This document shows, one piece after another, positions 29,324 to 38,565 of a stretch of 64,000 nucleotides of DNA. The stretch comes from a bacterium BMS3Bbin14 (GTDB lineage Bacteria > Desulfobacterota > Desulfobulbia > Desulfobulbales > Desulfobulbaceae), in the NCBI GenBank assembly GCA_002897615.1, contig BDTX01000011.1:186001-250000 (forward strand), given 5' to 3'. Position 1 is the stretch's first letter. Each line of letters opens with the position of its first letter. The position numbers and the translations under genes are program-made. The notes beneath the pieces are model-generated. The model saw nothing but the letters and a program-made list of their open reading frames with translations, did no database searches and was not told the DNA's origin.

Positions 29324-30439
29324 ATGCGGCAACAAACTCTTCAGGACTGGCTGACGCTTACCTTCTTGCCGGGTCTCGGCTCTACGCTGATTCGGCGGCT
29401 GGTCGAACGGTTCGGTTCGCCGGCCCGGGTGTTGACGGCGGATGCCGCGCAAATGGGCGGCGTGGAAGGCATCGGCAAAAAGGTGATTCGCCTGTTTGCC
29501 GACCGGGCCGGGATCGATGCAGCGCGGACTCTGGCCCGCCAGGAGCTGCAGAACCTGGCCCGGCGGCAGGTCTCCGTGATCTGCCTGGATGAGCGGCGCT
29601 ATCCCCCGCTTCTGCGCGCGATCCATGATCCCCCGGTCCTGCTCTATTGCCGGGGCAGCCTTGAGTGTCTGCAACAGCCGGCCGTGGCGATTGTCGGCTC
29701 GCGGGCGGCGACAACCTACGGCCGGCGAATAAGTTTCGAACTGGGTCGGGACCTGGCCCGGCGCGGGATCTGCGTTGTCAGCGGCATGGCCTTCGGCATA
29801 GATGGCGAGGCGCACCGGGGGGCGCTGGCCGGCGGCGGTCCGACGGTCGGCGTGCTCGGCTGCGGCGTCGATGTGGTCTATCCGCGGCAGCATGCCCGGC
29901 TCTTCGCGGAGGCCGCGGCAAACGGCGTCCTGGTCAGCGAGTATGCCCTGGGTGCCGGGCCGGAGGCCTTTCGTTTCCCGGCCCGCAACCGGATCATCAG
30001 CGGTCTGGTCCTGGGGGTGGTCGTGGTCGAGGCGACCCGGCAGTCCGGTTCCCTGATTACGGCGCGACTTGCCCTGGAGCAGGGCCGCGAAGTTTTTGCC
30101 GTCCCGGGCCGGGTTGATTCCCCCAAGAGCTGCGGTACCCACCGTCTCTTGCAGCAGGGGGCGCGCCTGGTCAGCTGTGCCGATGATATCCTTGAAGAAT
30201 TGAACCTGGCGGCATCGATGCACACCCTGCCGGGGCCGGAAGACAGCGGCTGTCAGGCTGCCGGGATCAGCGCCGGCGAGCAGCGGCTCCTCTCCTGTCT
30301 TGATGTCTACCCGGTCAACATTGACGAGCTGGTCCGCCTTTCGGCATGCGCGCCGGCCGAGGTGCATGATCTGCTTTTGCGCCTGGAGCTGAAGGGGTTG
30401 GTGCGCCAGTTGCCGGGACAGCAGTATGAAAGGATTTAG
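29324..30439 (+). CDS. dprA: DNA-processing protein DprA (Smf)
   Basis: A 371-residue single-strand DNA-binding protein that loads RecA during transformation. N-terminal helix-hairpin-helix-like part (LPGLGSTLIRRLVERFGSP), then the Rossmann-like core with IVGSRAATTYGRR, VSGMAFGIDGEAHRGAL, GVLGCGVDVVYPRQH, and ARNRIISGL; a C-terminal winged-helix follows. The ATG at 29324 has no strong ribosome site, and upstream codons fall in a family 1 element, so the start is uncertain. Together with comF it suggests DNA-uptake ability. Confidence 0.92.
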   Translation: MRQQTLQDWLTLTFLPGLGSTLIRRLVERFGSPARVLTADAAQMGGVEGIGKKVIRLFADRAGIDAARTLARQELQNLARRQVSVICLDERRYPPLLRAIHDPPVLLYCRGSLECLQQPAVAIVGSRAATTYGRRISFELGRDLARRGICVVSGMAFGIDGEAHRGALAGGGPTVGVLGCGVDVVYPRQHARLFAEAAANGVLVSEYALGAGPEAFRFPARNRIISGLVLGVVVVEATRQSGSLITARLALEQGREVFAVPGRVDSPKSCGTHRLLQQGARLVSCADDILEELNLAASMHTLPGPEDSGCQAAGISAGEQRLLSCLDVYPVNIDELVRLSACAPAEVHDLLLRLELKGLVRQLPGQQYERI

Positions 30440-30464
30440 CGTCATCTGTCACTTGACATGACAC
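30439..30464. repeat. Family 3 solo end
   Basis: GCGTCATCTGTCACTTGACA followed by TGACAC matches the right end of the family 3 element at 22855-22985. It begins at the last base of the dprA stop codon. The rest of the element is absent. Confidence 0.55.
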
Positions 30465-30537
30465 CCGGGGGGATCGGCCGGCTTTGAAGCTGTTTGTAAC
30501 CCTGAACAGTAAGCCCTGAACCAGCTCTAAAATTATA

Positions 30538-30781
30538 CCTGAATCCGTGAGCGTTCGAGAATGGTGCAGATGCAGATAGCGAGCCTGCGAGACCTTCGAG
30601 GCGGCAACGATGTTGATTATCCTGGTGTGATATCAACTTTGTTGCCAACGCAGCAGCTGCGCCGTTATCGGGCGCCCCGCAGGGCGGCGCGGTGAAAAGT
30701 ATAAAATGCATTTATTCGTCAATAATGCAATAAATTCCACATATTGCCTGGAATATTATCTCAAGCCGTCACGGATTCAGG
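30538..30781 (+). mobile_element. Family 1 MITE-like element, long subtype
   Basis: 244 bp in forward orientation with perfect tips CCTGAATCCGTGAGCG and GTCACGGATTCAGG, flanked by the 5-bp duplication TTATA. It lies 40 bp upstream of rpe. Confidence 0.92.
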
Positions 30782-30820
30782 TTATAGTATCTCCGGCCTG
30801 CCCGGATTGAGGGAAATGCC

Positions 30821-31486
30821 ATGAACACGATAATGATTGCGCCGTCTATTCTTTCCGCTGATTTTTCTCGTCTCGGCGAGGAAATAAAGGCGGTGGAGGC
30901 GGCCGGCGCCGAGGTTATCCATGTTGATGTAATGGACGGCCATTTTGTGCCGAATATCACCATCGGCCCCCTGGTCGTGCGGGCCGCGCGTCAGGTCACC
31001 AGCCTGCCCCTGGACGTGCACTTGATGATTACCGAGCCGGACCGCTACGTGCAGGATTTCGCCGCGGCCGGCGCCGACTGGATCACCGTGCACGTGGAGG
31101 CCTGTACCCATCTCCACCGGACGATCCACCATATCAAGGACCTCGGCAAAAAGGCCGGGGCCGTTCTCAACCCCGCTACCTCGCTGGCCACCCTTGATTA
31201 TATCCTGCCGGACCTTGACCTGGTCATGCTGATGGGCGTCAATCCCGGTTTCGGCGGCCAGTCGTTTATCGAATCGACTCTCGGCAAGATTCGCCGGCTG
31301 CGCCGGCTGCTGAAAGATATCGACAGCCCGGCGGGCATCGAGATCGACGGCGGGGTCAGTCCGGGGACCATTGCCGGGATTGCCGAAGCGGGTGCCAATA
31401 TTTTTGTTGCCGGTTCGGCCGTGTTCGGGCGGTCTGATTACCGGGCCGTGATCAAGGAGATGAAACAGTTGGCAGGCTTTTACTGA
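30821..31486 (+). CDS. rpe: Ribulose-phosphate 3-epimerase
   Basis: A 221-residue TIM-barrel enzyme of the pentose phosphate pathway. Motifs: [59 protein letters not shown] and EIDGGVSP. The gene is flanked by family 1 elements on both sides. The downstream one was inserted across the native stop: removing it and one copy of CTTTTA gives GGC TTT TAA, whereas the present gene reads one codon further (Tyr) and stops on the TGA of the element. Confidence 0.96.
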   Translation: MNTIMIAPSILSADFSRLGEEIKAVEAAGAEVIHVDVMDGHFVPNITIGPLVVRAARQVTSLPLDVHLMITEPDRYVQDFAAAGADWITVHVEACTHLHRTIHHIKDLGKKAGAVLNPATSLATLDYILPDLDLVMLMGVNPGFGGQSFIESTLGKIRRLRRLLKDIDSPAGIEIDGGVSPGTIAGIAEAGANIFVAGSAVFGRSDYRAVIKEMKQLAGFY

Positions 31487-31617
31487 ATCCGTGACGGCTT
31501 GAGGTGATATTCCATGCAATGTATGGAATTTGTTGCATTATTACCGAATAAGCGCATTTCCTGGTCTTCACCGCGCCGCCTTGCATCTGCACCGTTCTCG
31601 AATGCTCACGGATTCAG
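31483..31617 (-). mobile_element. Family 1 element with internal deletion
   Basis: 135 bp in reverse orientation, CTGAATCCGTGACGG to CACGGATTCAG, lacking most of the central half. It is flanked by the perfect 6-bp duplication CTTTTA (31477-31482 and 31618-31623). It supplies the stop codon of rpe. Confidence 0.9.
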
Positions 31618-31639
31618 CTTTTAACCTCAAGAGGAGGGG

Positions 31640-33256
31640 ATGATGGAATTTCACGATTTCTCCACGCTGGCAGCTACGGCAAGGTTGCATGATCTCGCCG
31701 TAAATCCCTATGACCTGACCAGGCCCGCCGCCTTGAATCCCGGCCGGATAGGGAGCTACCGCTCCTCGGCCTGCGGCTTTGACCTGTTGTACGCCGCCCA
31801 GCGTCTCGATGACCAGGTGCTTGCCGCCCTGCAGGACCTGGCCGACGAGGCGGGCCTGGTGGATCAGTTCCTGGCCATGAAGCGCGGGGCGGTCATGAAC
31901 CGGATTCAAGGTTATGAAAGCGAGAATCGACAGGTCCTGCATACGGCCTGCCGCGACATATTCTCCTCGACCCCGCTGAGTCCGGAGGCGACGTGCCAGG
32001 CCAAGGAGCAGTTGGCGGCTCTGCGCCGTTTTCTTGCAGACCTGGAGCAGGGCAGGATTGTCAATCATCGCGGCGAGTCGTTTACCACCATGGTTCAGGT
32101 CGGGATCGGCGGTTCGGATCTCGGCCCCCGGGCGCTCTACCTCGCCTTGAAGCGCTATCGCTTGCCGGGCCGGTCCGCCCGTTTCCTCTCCAATGTCGAC
32201 CCGGATGACGCGGTTGCCGTTCTGGCGGACCTTGACCTGTCCCGCACCTTGATCAACGTCGTGTCGAAGAGCGGCTCAACCCTTGAAACCTTGACCAATG
32301 AACGTCTGGTGCGCTCCGCCCTTGAACGGGCCGGTCTCGACCCCGCCCGTCACCTGGTGTCGGTCACCGGCGCCGGGAGCCCCATGGACGACCCCCGGCG
32401 CTACCTCGCCTCTTTTCACATGTTCGATTATATCGGCGGTCGCTACAGCGCGACCTCCATGGTCGGCGGCGTCACCCTGGGCTTTGCCCTGGGGCATGAC
32501 GGGTTTGTCGAGATTCTGCGCGGCGCTCATGCCATGGATACGGCCGCGGAGGAGCGGGATATCCGTGGCAATGTTCCCCTGCTCATGGCCCTGATCGGCA
32601 TCTGGAATCATAACTTCCTCGGTCACGTGACCCTGGCCGTTCTTCCCTACAGCCAGGCGTTGCTACGATTTCCAGCCCACCTGCAGCAGTGCGATATGGA
32701 GAGTAACGGCAAGTCCGTGACTCGCGGCGGCCACCGGGTCGGCTATCTGACCGGCCCCGTGGTCTGGGGCGAACCGGGGACCAACGGCCAGCATGCCTTT
32801 TATCAACTGCTGCATCAGGGGACCACGGTGGTGCCGGTAGAGTTTATCGGCTTCCGCCAGAGTCAGTACGGCGAGGACCTCGTGGTCAGCGGCACCACCT
32901 CCCAGGAGAAGCTGGTCGCCAATATGCTGGCCCAGTCCCTGGGGCTGGCCCGGGGGCGGAACCATGAAAATCCCAACCAGCGCTTTGCCGGCAACCGGCC
33001 GAATTCAATATTGATCGCCGATCGGTTGACGCCTTACTCCATGGGGGCTCTGCTGGCCCTGTATGAAAATAAGATTGCCTTCCAGGGATTTACCTGGAAT
33101 ATTAATTCGTTCGACCAGGAAGGCGTCCAGCTCGGCAAGATTCTGGCCGGCCGGCTGCTGGAGCAACTGGCGGCGGAGAAAGAGGGGAAAACGGGGCCGC
33201 TGGCCGGGGAATCGGCGGAATTGAACCTCCTTCGGGCCGCGGGCGGTATCGGCTAA
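31640..33256 (+). CDS. pgi: Glucose-6-phosphate isomerase
   Basis: A 538-residue enzyme with two SIS domains converting glucose-6-P and fructose-6-P. Visible: MVQVGIGGSDLGPRALYLAL, NVVSKSGSTLETLTNE, GGRYSATSMVGG, the MESNGKSV segment, GEPGTNGQHAFYQLLHQG, and NINSFDQEGVQLGK. AGAGGAGGGG precedes the ATG at 31640 (ATGATG, either usable). It follows rpe, so both sugar-phosphate enzymes are probably co-expressed. Confidence 0.96.
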   Translation: MMEFHDFSTLAATARLHDLAVNPYDLTRPAALNPGRIGSYRSSACGFDLLYAAQRLDDQVLAALQDLADEAGLVDQFLAMKRGAVMNRIQGYESENRQVLHTACRDIFSSTPLSPEATCQAKEQLAALRRFLADLEQGRIVNHRGESFTTMVQVGIGGSDLGPRALYLALKRYRLPGRSARFLSNVDPDDAVAVLADLDLSRTLINVVSKSGSTLETLTNERLVRSALERAGLDPARHLVSVTGAGSPMDDPRRYLASFHMFDYIGGRYSATSMVGGVTLGFALGHDGFVEILRGAHAMDTAAEERDIRGNVPLLMALIGIWNHNFLGHVTLAVLPYSQALLRFPAHLQQCDMESNGKSVTRGGHRVGYLTGPVVWGEPGTNGQHAFYQLLHQGTTVVPVEFIGFRQSQYGEDLVVSGTTSQEKLVANMLAQSLGLARGRNHENPNQRFAGNRPNSILIADRLTPYSMGALLALYENKIAFQGFTWNINSFDQEGVQLGKILAGRLLEQLAAEKEGKTGPLAGESAELNLLRAAGGIG

Positions 33257-33573
33257 GGGCCGGCTCAAAATATTCCGTCTTTCTGGGTACGTGGCAGCAT
33301 CCGGCCGGGTAAGGGCCGGGCGTGGTAGGACATGGCCGCACCGCTACCCATGGTGTGCCCTCGCCCGGTCTCTCCCGCAGGGAGAGGAAATTATGAAATA
33401 TCCGGGGTTTTTCGATTTTTTGTTGACAAAGATCTTGATGAAGTATAAATACAGTAAAATGAATGATGATTCAATGGGCGGGACGAGTTCGACCTGTGTA
33501 ACCAGGCGGAAACGTGTCCCTGTTGGTATTTATCAGAGGCCTAAGAAAAACTGCATTGAAAGGAGGAATACTG
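33257..33573 (+). promoter_or_regulatory. dsrA upstream region with candidate promoter
   Basis: Non-coding leader of about 317 bp. TTGACA at 33423-33428 is followed by TATAAATA at 33444-33451, giving a spacer of 15-17 bp depending on alignment, a plausible strong sigma-70 promoter for the dsr operon. A purine-rich GGGAGAGGAAATTATG earlier (33385-33396) begins no convincing gene. Confidence 0.5.
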
Positions 33574-34854
33574 ATGTCAAAGCATGATACCCCTATGCTG
33601 GACGAACTGGAGAAGGGCCCATGGCCGAGTTTCGTCACTGATCTGAAGCGACAGGCCGAGACGAAGCCGGAGTGCTGGGATATTCTTGGACAACTGGAAC
33701 TCTCGTACGAGGATAAAATTACCCACTGGAAACACGGTGGTATTGTTGGTATTTTCGGCTACGGTGGTGGTGTTGTCGGTCGTTATTCAGATGTTCCTGA
33801 CCGCTTTCCCGGCGTTGAGCACTTCCATACGGTTCGGGTCAATCAGCCGTCATCCAAATACTACTCGACCAAGTTCCTGCGCGGTATCTGTGACTTGTGG
33901 GAGAAGTACGGCTCCGGCATGACCAATATGCACGGGTCCACCGGCGACATGGTCCTGCTGGGTACCCGCACCGAGAATCTCGAGCCCCTGTTCTGGGATC
34001 TGACCCATGATCTGAATCAGGATATCGGCGGCTCCGGTTCCAATCTGCGGACCCCTTCCTGCTGTCTGGGACAGTCCCGTTGCGAGTTCGCCTGCTATGA
34101 TACCCAGGAGATCTGCCATACCCTGACCAATCATTATCAGGATGAGTTGCATCGGCCCGCTTTTCCCTATAAGTACAAGTTTAAATTTTCCGGTTGCGCC
34201 AATGACTGTGTTGCCGCCATCGCCCGTTCCGACCTTGCCGTCATCGGGACCTGGAAAGACGATATCCGTATTGATCAGGCTGCGGTCAAAGAATATATGG
34301 CCGGCAATTATCCCGCCAACGCCGGTGCTCATGCCGGTCGTGACTGGGGTGCCTTTGATATCCAGAAGGAAGTTATTGATCTCTGCCCCACCGGCTGTAT
34401 GTCGATGGAAGGCGATGAACTGAAGGTTGATAACAGCGAGTGCACCCGCTGCATGCACTGTATCAATGTTATGCCGCGGGCTATGCGTCCGGGTAAAGAG
34501 CAGGGCGCGACCATCTGTATGGGTGCCAAGGCCCCGATTCTTGAGGGCGCCCAGTTCGCGACCATGATCATTCCTTTTGTCAAGATAGAGAAGGAGAATG
34601 AGTACGAGGCAGTTATCAATGTCATTGAGAGTGTCTGGGACTGGTGGATGGAACACGGCAAGAACCGCGAACGGGTTGGTGAGGCCATGCAGAGAATCGG
34701 TCTGGCCAACTTCCTGAGCATCATCGGGGTTGAGCCGCTGCCGCAGCATATCCAGGAGCCACGTTCCAATGCTTATATTTTCTGGCGGGAGGAGGAAGTT
34801 CCGGGCGGTTTTGAGCGTGATATCGTCGAGTTCAGGAAACGCCACGCAGCTTAA
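33574..34854 (+). CDS. dsrA: Dissimilatory sulfite reductase alpha subunit
   Basis: Cytoplasmic alpha subunit of DsrAB, which reduces sulfite to a DsrC-bound trisulfide. The 426-residue protein has the sirohaem/4Fe-4S cysteines in SCCLGQSRCEFACYD and FSGCANDC, and an inserted ferredoxin domain CPTGCM ... ECTRCMHCINVMPRAM. The ATG at 33574 follows AAAGGAGG. Presence of dsrD suggests the reductive type. dsrB follows after 50 bp with its own ribosome site. Confidence 0.97.
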   Translation: MSKHDTPMLDELEKGPWPSFVTDLKRQAETKPECWDILGQLELSYEDKITHWKHGGIVGIFGYGGGVVGRYSDVPDRFPGVEHFHTVRVNQPSSKYYSTKFLRGICDLWEKYGSGMTNMHGSTGDMVLLGTRTENLEPLFWDLTHDLNQDIGGSGSNLRTPSCCLGQSRCEFACYDTQEICHTLTNHYQDELHRPAFPYKYKFKFSGCANDCVAAIARSDLAVIGTWKDDIRIDQAAVKEYMAGNYPANAGAHAGRDWGAFDIQKEVIDLCPTGCMSMEGDELKVDNSECTRCMHCINVMPRAMRPGKEQGATICMGAKAPILEGAQFATMIIPFVKIEKENEYEAVINVIESVWDWWMEHGKNRERVGEAMQRIGLANFLSIIGVEPLPQHIQEPRSNAYIFWREEEVPGGFERDIVEFRKRHAA

Positions 34855-34904
34855 TTGTCATTAACCGAATTTACTGTAATTATTTCTTATAAGGAGAATA
34901 TATC

Positions 34905-36044
34905 ATGGGTTATGATCCGAATAATCCGATGGAAGGTCGGATTACCGATATTGGGCCGCGTTATTACGATGAGTTTCTGCCGCCTGTCATCAAGGCGAAC
35001 AAGGGCAAGTGGCTGTATCACGAGATTCCCGCTCCGGGCATTTTGATTCATACCTCCGAGACCGGCGCCAAGTGCTACACGGTTCGGGTTGGTGCCGCCC
35101 GGCTTATGTCCATTGAGCATATCCGCGAAATGTGTGATATCGCCGATGCCCACTGCGAAGGCTATCTGCGTTTCACCACCCGGAACAATGTGGAGTTTAT
35201 GACCGATTCCGAGGACAGCATGAAGTCCCTGATCGAGGACCTCAAGAGCCGCGGCAACAAGTTCCCCATCGGCGGTACCGGTGCCTGTATCACGAATATT
35301 GTGCATACCCAGGGCTGGGTCCACTGTCATACCCCGGCCACTGATGCCTCCGGCCCGGTCAAGTGTGTTATGGACGAGCTGTTCGACTACTTCGGTTCCA
35401 TGAAACTGCCTGCTCAGCTGCGCGTCGCTCTGGCCTGCTGCCTGAATATGTGCGGTGCCGTGCATGCCTCCGATATTGCCATCCTCGGCATTCACCGGAA
35501 GCCGCCGATGATCGACCACGGACATATCACCGGCGTCTGCGAGCTGCCGCTGGCCATTGCCTCCTGTCCGCTGGGCGCAGTAAAGCCTGCCAAGGTAGTA
35601 GTGGACGGCAAGGAGATCAAGTCCGTCAAGGTTAACGCCGAGCGCTGTATGTACTGCGGTAACTGCTACACCATGTGTCCGGCCATGCCTCTGGCTGATC
35701 CGGACGGTGACGGTATTGCCATCCTGGTTGGCGGCAAGATTTCCAACCGGATATCGGCCCCCAAGTTTTCCAAGCTGGTTATTCCCTTTCTGCCGAATAA
35801 TCCGCCTCGTTGGCCCGAGGTTGTAGAGGCGATTGTGAATATCGTCAAGGTCTACGCCGAGAATGCCAACAAGTATGAGCGTCTTGGTGAATGGGCCGAG
35901 CGGATCGGCTGGGAGAAATTTTTTGAGAAATGTAATATTCCGTTTACCGAGAAGTCCATCGACGATTACCGGATGGCCTACGAGACGTGGCATACAACCA
36001 CGCAGTTCAAGTACACAAGTGCTACCGCTAGCTATACCGACTAA
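34905..36044 (+). CDS. dsrB: Dissimilatory sulfite reductase beta subunit
   Basis: A 379-residue beta subunit that carries the catalytically active sirohaem in known DsrAB structures. Cofactor-ligand motifs: [21 protein letters not shown] and [16 protein letters not shown]; the ferredoxin insert is [24 protein letters not shown] precedes the start. A strong 11-bp intercistronic hairpin follows the gene before dsrD. Confidence 0.97.
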   Translation: MGYDPNNPMEGRITDIGPRYYDEFLPPVIKANKGKWLYHEIPAPGILIHTSETGAKCYTVRVGAARLMSIEHIREMCDIADAHCEGYLRFTTRNNVEFMTDSEDSMKSLIEDLKSRGNKFPIGGTGACITNIVHTQGWVHCHTPATDASGPVKCVMDELFDYFGSMKLPAQLRVALACCLNMCGAVHASDIAILGIHRKPPMIDHGHITGVCELPLAIASCPLGAVKPAKVVVDGKEIKSVKVNAERCMYCGNCYTMCPAMPLADPDGDGIAILVGGKISNRISAPKFSKLVIPFLPNNPPRWPEVVEAIVNIVKVYAENANKYERLGEWAERIGWEKFFEKCNIPFTEKSIDDYRMAYETWHTTTQFKYTSATASYTD

Positions 36045-36057
36045 CACGGTGTACTGT

Positions 36058-36088
36058 GCAGCCTGGCTCTGTAGTTGAGCCAGGCTGC
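36058..36088 (+). promoter_or_regulatory. dsrB-dsrD intercistronic hairpin
   Basis: GCAGCCTGGCT pairs perfectly with AGCCAGGCTGC across a 9-base loop. No T-run follows, so it is more likely an mRNA stabiliser, processing site or partial attenuator setting the dsrAB:dsrD ratio than a full terminator. Confidence 0.65.
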
Positions 36089-36126
36089 TCTTCGACTCAC
36101 CCTATATTATTTTCATGGAGACCATT

Positions 36127-36375
36127 ATGGCTCTGAGTAAAGAAGAATTGAAGGCTGTAATCATTGAAAAGGCAATCAAGGCCCCTAAACCTCAGCTATA
36201 CCTCAAGGATTTCTACAAATGTGATCCTGATTCCAAGCCTCGTGTCATTAAAAATGTTGCCAACGAGCTGGTAAGAGAGGGAGAGTTGATGTACTGGTCT
36301 TCAGGGTCGACGACCATGTATGCGCGCCCGGATCGGATTAAGAATGAAGAAGGAGCACAGGGAGTTAACGACTGA
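36127..36375 (+). CDS. dsrD: DsrD, allosteric activator of DsrAB
   Basis: An 82-residue winged-helix protein that in sulfate reducers binds DsrAB and stimulates sulfite reduction. It matches family size and sequence pattern (MALSKEELKAVII, KPQLYLKDFYKCDPD, LVREGELMYWSSGSTTMYA). GGAG lies at good spacing before the ATG at 36127; an ATG at 36115 is less likely. A clear terminator follows 28 bp downstream, ending the dsrABD unit. Confidence 0.94.
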   Translation: MALSKEELKAVIIEKAIKAPKPQLYLKDFYKCDPDSKPRVIKNVANELVREGELMYWSSGSTTMYARPDRIKNEEGAQGVND

Positions 36376-36403
36376 GCTTCTTCAGTTTTCTTTCGTTCTT
36401 CAA

Positions 36404-36432
36404 GCAGAGGCCTGCCAGCCTCTGCTTTTTTT
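36404..36432 (+). terminator. Rho-independent terminator of dsrABD
   Basis: GCAGAGGC pairs with GCCTCTGC over a 6-base loop and is followed by a run of seven T (TTTTTTTG). Confidence 0.85.
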
Positions 36433-36564
36433 GTTTCACTTGGCATGACACCGGTCATGGAGGCGGCTGGCTGTCAGGAGCCCATCAGCGCCAGGCGGCG
36501 CCAGTCGGTTGTTCACCTGCGACTTCGCTGTCCGGCTGATCTCCGAGGACGGTTTATCTTGTCG

Positions 36565-37341
36565 ATGCAGGCAAAACAAGCGGTTGTCAGGTATCCGGAG
36601 GCGGATTCGACCAATTCCCTGGCCCTTGAGCTGGGGCGTCAGGGTGCGGCTCACGGCACGGTTGTCGTGGCCGACCGGCAGACGGGCGGTCGCGGCCGTG
36701 CCGGTAGATGTTTTGTCTCGCCGCCCGGCGGTCTTTATATGTCCGTTATCCTGAGGCCTGACCTGGCGTTTGCTCATCTGCGCCTGGTGACGCTCGCCGC
36801 CGGGGTCGCCTGCAGCATGGTCCTGGAAAAACACGGGATCGCGCCTCTTCTCAAGTGGCCTAATGACCTCTATTGCGGCCGGAAAAAGCTTGGCGGCATT
36901 TTGACGGAGACGGCTCCCTGGTCGGCCGCGCCGCCCGGCGTTCCTTTTGTGGTGGTTGGCATCGGCCTGAACGTTAATTCGCTGCCGGCTGATTTTCCGC
37001 CGCCCCTGCGGGACCTGGTGACGTCGTTGTCTGAGATTACTCACCGTTGCCATGATCTCGATATGCTGCGGCGCGAAATTGTCCGGCAGCTGGATTCCCT
37101 GGTTGCCGGCCTGGAACGTAATCCGGAGACGTTTTTTTCTCTATGGCGGCAGCGCGATTTCCTGCTGGGCAAGAATATATCCTGGCAGGATGAGAACGGC
37201 CTTGTTGTGCATGGCGCCGGGGCCGGCCTGCGGCCGGACGGCCGCTACCGTCTGCGAACACCTGATGGCCTCATCCACCCGATACTGGCGGGAGTGCTCA
37301 AGGTGCACCCCGGGAATCAAGTGGAGCCGGGGCGATCGTAA
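36565..37341 (+). CDS. birA: Biotin-[acetyl-CoA-carboxylase] ligase
   Basis: A 258-residue biotin protein ligase. It has ADSTNSLALELG, the biotinyl-AMP loop ADRQTGGRGRAGR, LKWPNDLYCGRKKLGGIL and the GIGLNVN segment, with a small C-terminal SH3-like part. No N-terminal DNA-binding winged helix is present, so it is a monofunctional enzyme rather than a repressor. The frame continues 40 codons upstream without a better start; the ATG at 36565 begins the conserved part, though its GAGG is far away (about 16 bp). Confidence 0.9.
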   Translation: MQAKQAVVRYPEADSTNSLALELGRQGAAHGTVVVADRQTGGRGRAGRCFVSPPGGLYMSVILRPDLAFAHLRLVTLAAGVACSMVLEKHGIAPLLKWPNDLYCGRKKLGGILTETAPWSAAPPGVPFVVVGIGLNVNSLPADFPPPLRDLVTSLSEITHRCHDLDMLRREIVRQLDSLVAGLERNPETFFSLWRQRDFLLGKNISWQDENGLVVHGAGAGLRPDGRYRLRTPDGLIHPILAGVLKVHPGNQVEPGRS

Positions 37342-37370
37342 CGGCAATTTATTATCATGAATATATTATC

Positions 37371-38417
37371 ATGAATACGACATTATTCCGAGCCCTGGTT
37401 GTCAGCGAGAAGGAACCCGGTTCCTATGCCAGGCAAATCACTGAAAAATCTCTCGATGATCTGCCGGCAGGTGAGGTGCTGATCCGGGTCGATTATTCTT
37501 CCCTCAATTATAAGGACGCCCTGTCCGCCAGCGGCAACCGGGGCGTAACCAGGAAATATCCGCATACCCCGGGCATTGACGCGGCCGGCGTTGTGGTCCG
37601 GAGTTCCGTCAAGGAGTTCCGGCCCGGCCATGAAGTCATTGCCTGCGGTTATGATCTCGGCATGAATACCCCGGGCGGTTTTGGCCGTTATATCAGGGTG
37701 CCTGCGGCCTGGGTTATGCCTAAACCGTCTTCTCTTACCTTGCAGGCGTGCATGCAACTCGGTACTGCCGGTTTTACCGCGGCCCAGTCTGTTTTCGCCC
37801 TGCTCGGCAGCGGCATGAAAAAAGCTGCCGGCCCGATTCTGGTCACCGGGGCAACCGGGGGCGTCGGCAGTATTGCCGTTGCCCTTTTGGCCCGGCTTGG
37901 TTTCGCCGTCACCGCCGTTACCGGCAAGGGTGGGGAGCATGATTTTCTCCGGCGGCTTGGGGCGTCGGCGGTCTTGAGCCGGAAACAGGCGACCGGCGGC
38001 ATGACCCGCATGCTGCTCCGTGAACGGTGGGCGGGGGTCGTCGATACGGTGGGTGGCGATATCCTCGCCACGGCCATCAAGGCGACGAAATATGACGGCA
38101 GGGTCACCTGTTGCGGTAACGCCGCCTCCGGAGATCTGCCGATCAGTGTTTATCCGTTTATCCTGCGCGGCGTTCAGCTGCTGGGCATTGACTCGGCCCG
38201 TTGTCCCATGGCGCGGCGGAAAGAAATATGGCGGAAGCTGGGCGGCGAGTGGTATATTCCATTTCTCGAGGAGATGACCCGCACCATATCGTTGCCGGAG
38301 CTTGATGGTGCAATTGAGCGGATGTTGCGGGGCGGTATCAGGGGGAGGATCGTTGTCGACCTGCAGGAGGGTAACTGGTCACAGGGCGTGAAACTCTGCG
38401 CTATTACTTGCATTTAA
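37371..38417 (+). CDS. AcuI/YhdH-like NADPH:quinone/acryloyl-CoA oxidoreductase, C-terminus altered by an insertion
   Basis: A 348-residue zinc-free MDR enzyme: VDYSSLNYKDALSASG, the NADPH motif VTGATGGVGSIAVALLARLG and MARRKEIWRKLG fit AcuI/YhdH. A family 2 element inserted after the codon for Glu333 adds about 15 foreign residues (GNWSQGVKLCAITCI). Removing the insertion and one GCAGGAGG copy restores VVDLQEDA followed by TGA overlapping the kdsD ATG. Loss of the native last two residues may be harmless. The exact substrate is not determined. Confidence 0.85.
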   Translation: MNTTLFRALVVSEKEPGSYARQITEKSLDDLPAGEVLIRVDYSSLNYKDALSASGNRGVTRKYPHTPGIDAAGVVVRSSVKEFRPGHEVIACGYDLGMNTPGGFGRYIRVPAAWVMPKPSSLTLQACMQLGTAGFTAAQSVFALLGSGMKKAAGPILVTGATGGVGSIAVALLARLGFAVTAVTGKGGEHDFLRRLGASAVLSRKQATGGMTRMLLRERWAGVVDTVGGDILATAIKATKYDGRVTCCGNAASGDLPISVYPFILRGVQLLGIDSARCPMARRKEIWRKLGGEWYIPFLEEMTRTISLPELDGAIERMLRGGIRGRIVVDLQEGNWSQGVKLCAITCI

Positions 38418-38553
38418 CCTGTAAGTCGCCACAGGTGCCACAGATTTACGTAGTCGCTTCCGTTCGCAGGTAAGCGACCGCAGGGAGACTCCGGTAGTCC
38501 CTCTATGCGGGCGGGAGCGACCGCGTGAAGATGGGGTGCCTGTGACGGCTTGC
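38371..38553. mobile_element. Family 2 composite hairpin element (183 bp)
   Basis: Same length and layout as the copy at 2688-2870: GTAACTGGTCACAGG at the left, complement of GCAAGCCGTCACAGG at the right. It is flanked by the perfect 8-bp duplication GCAGGAGG (38363-38370 and 38554-38561), which includes the ribosome site of kdsD. Confidence 0.88.
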
Positions 38554-38565
38554 GCAGGAGGACGC

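Noticed and set aside
36434-36453. Additional family 3 solo end after the dsrD terminator
   Set aside because: TTTCACTTGGCATGACACC resembles the family 3 end, but the match is short and could be chance.
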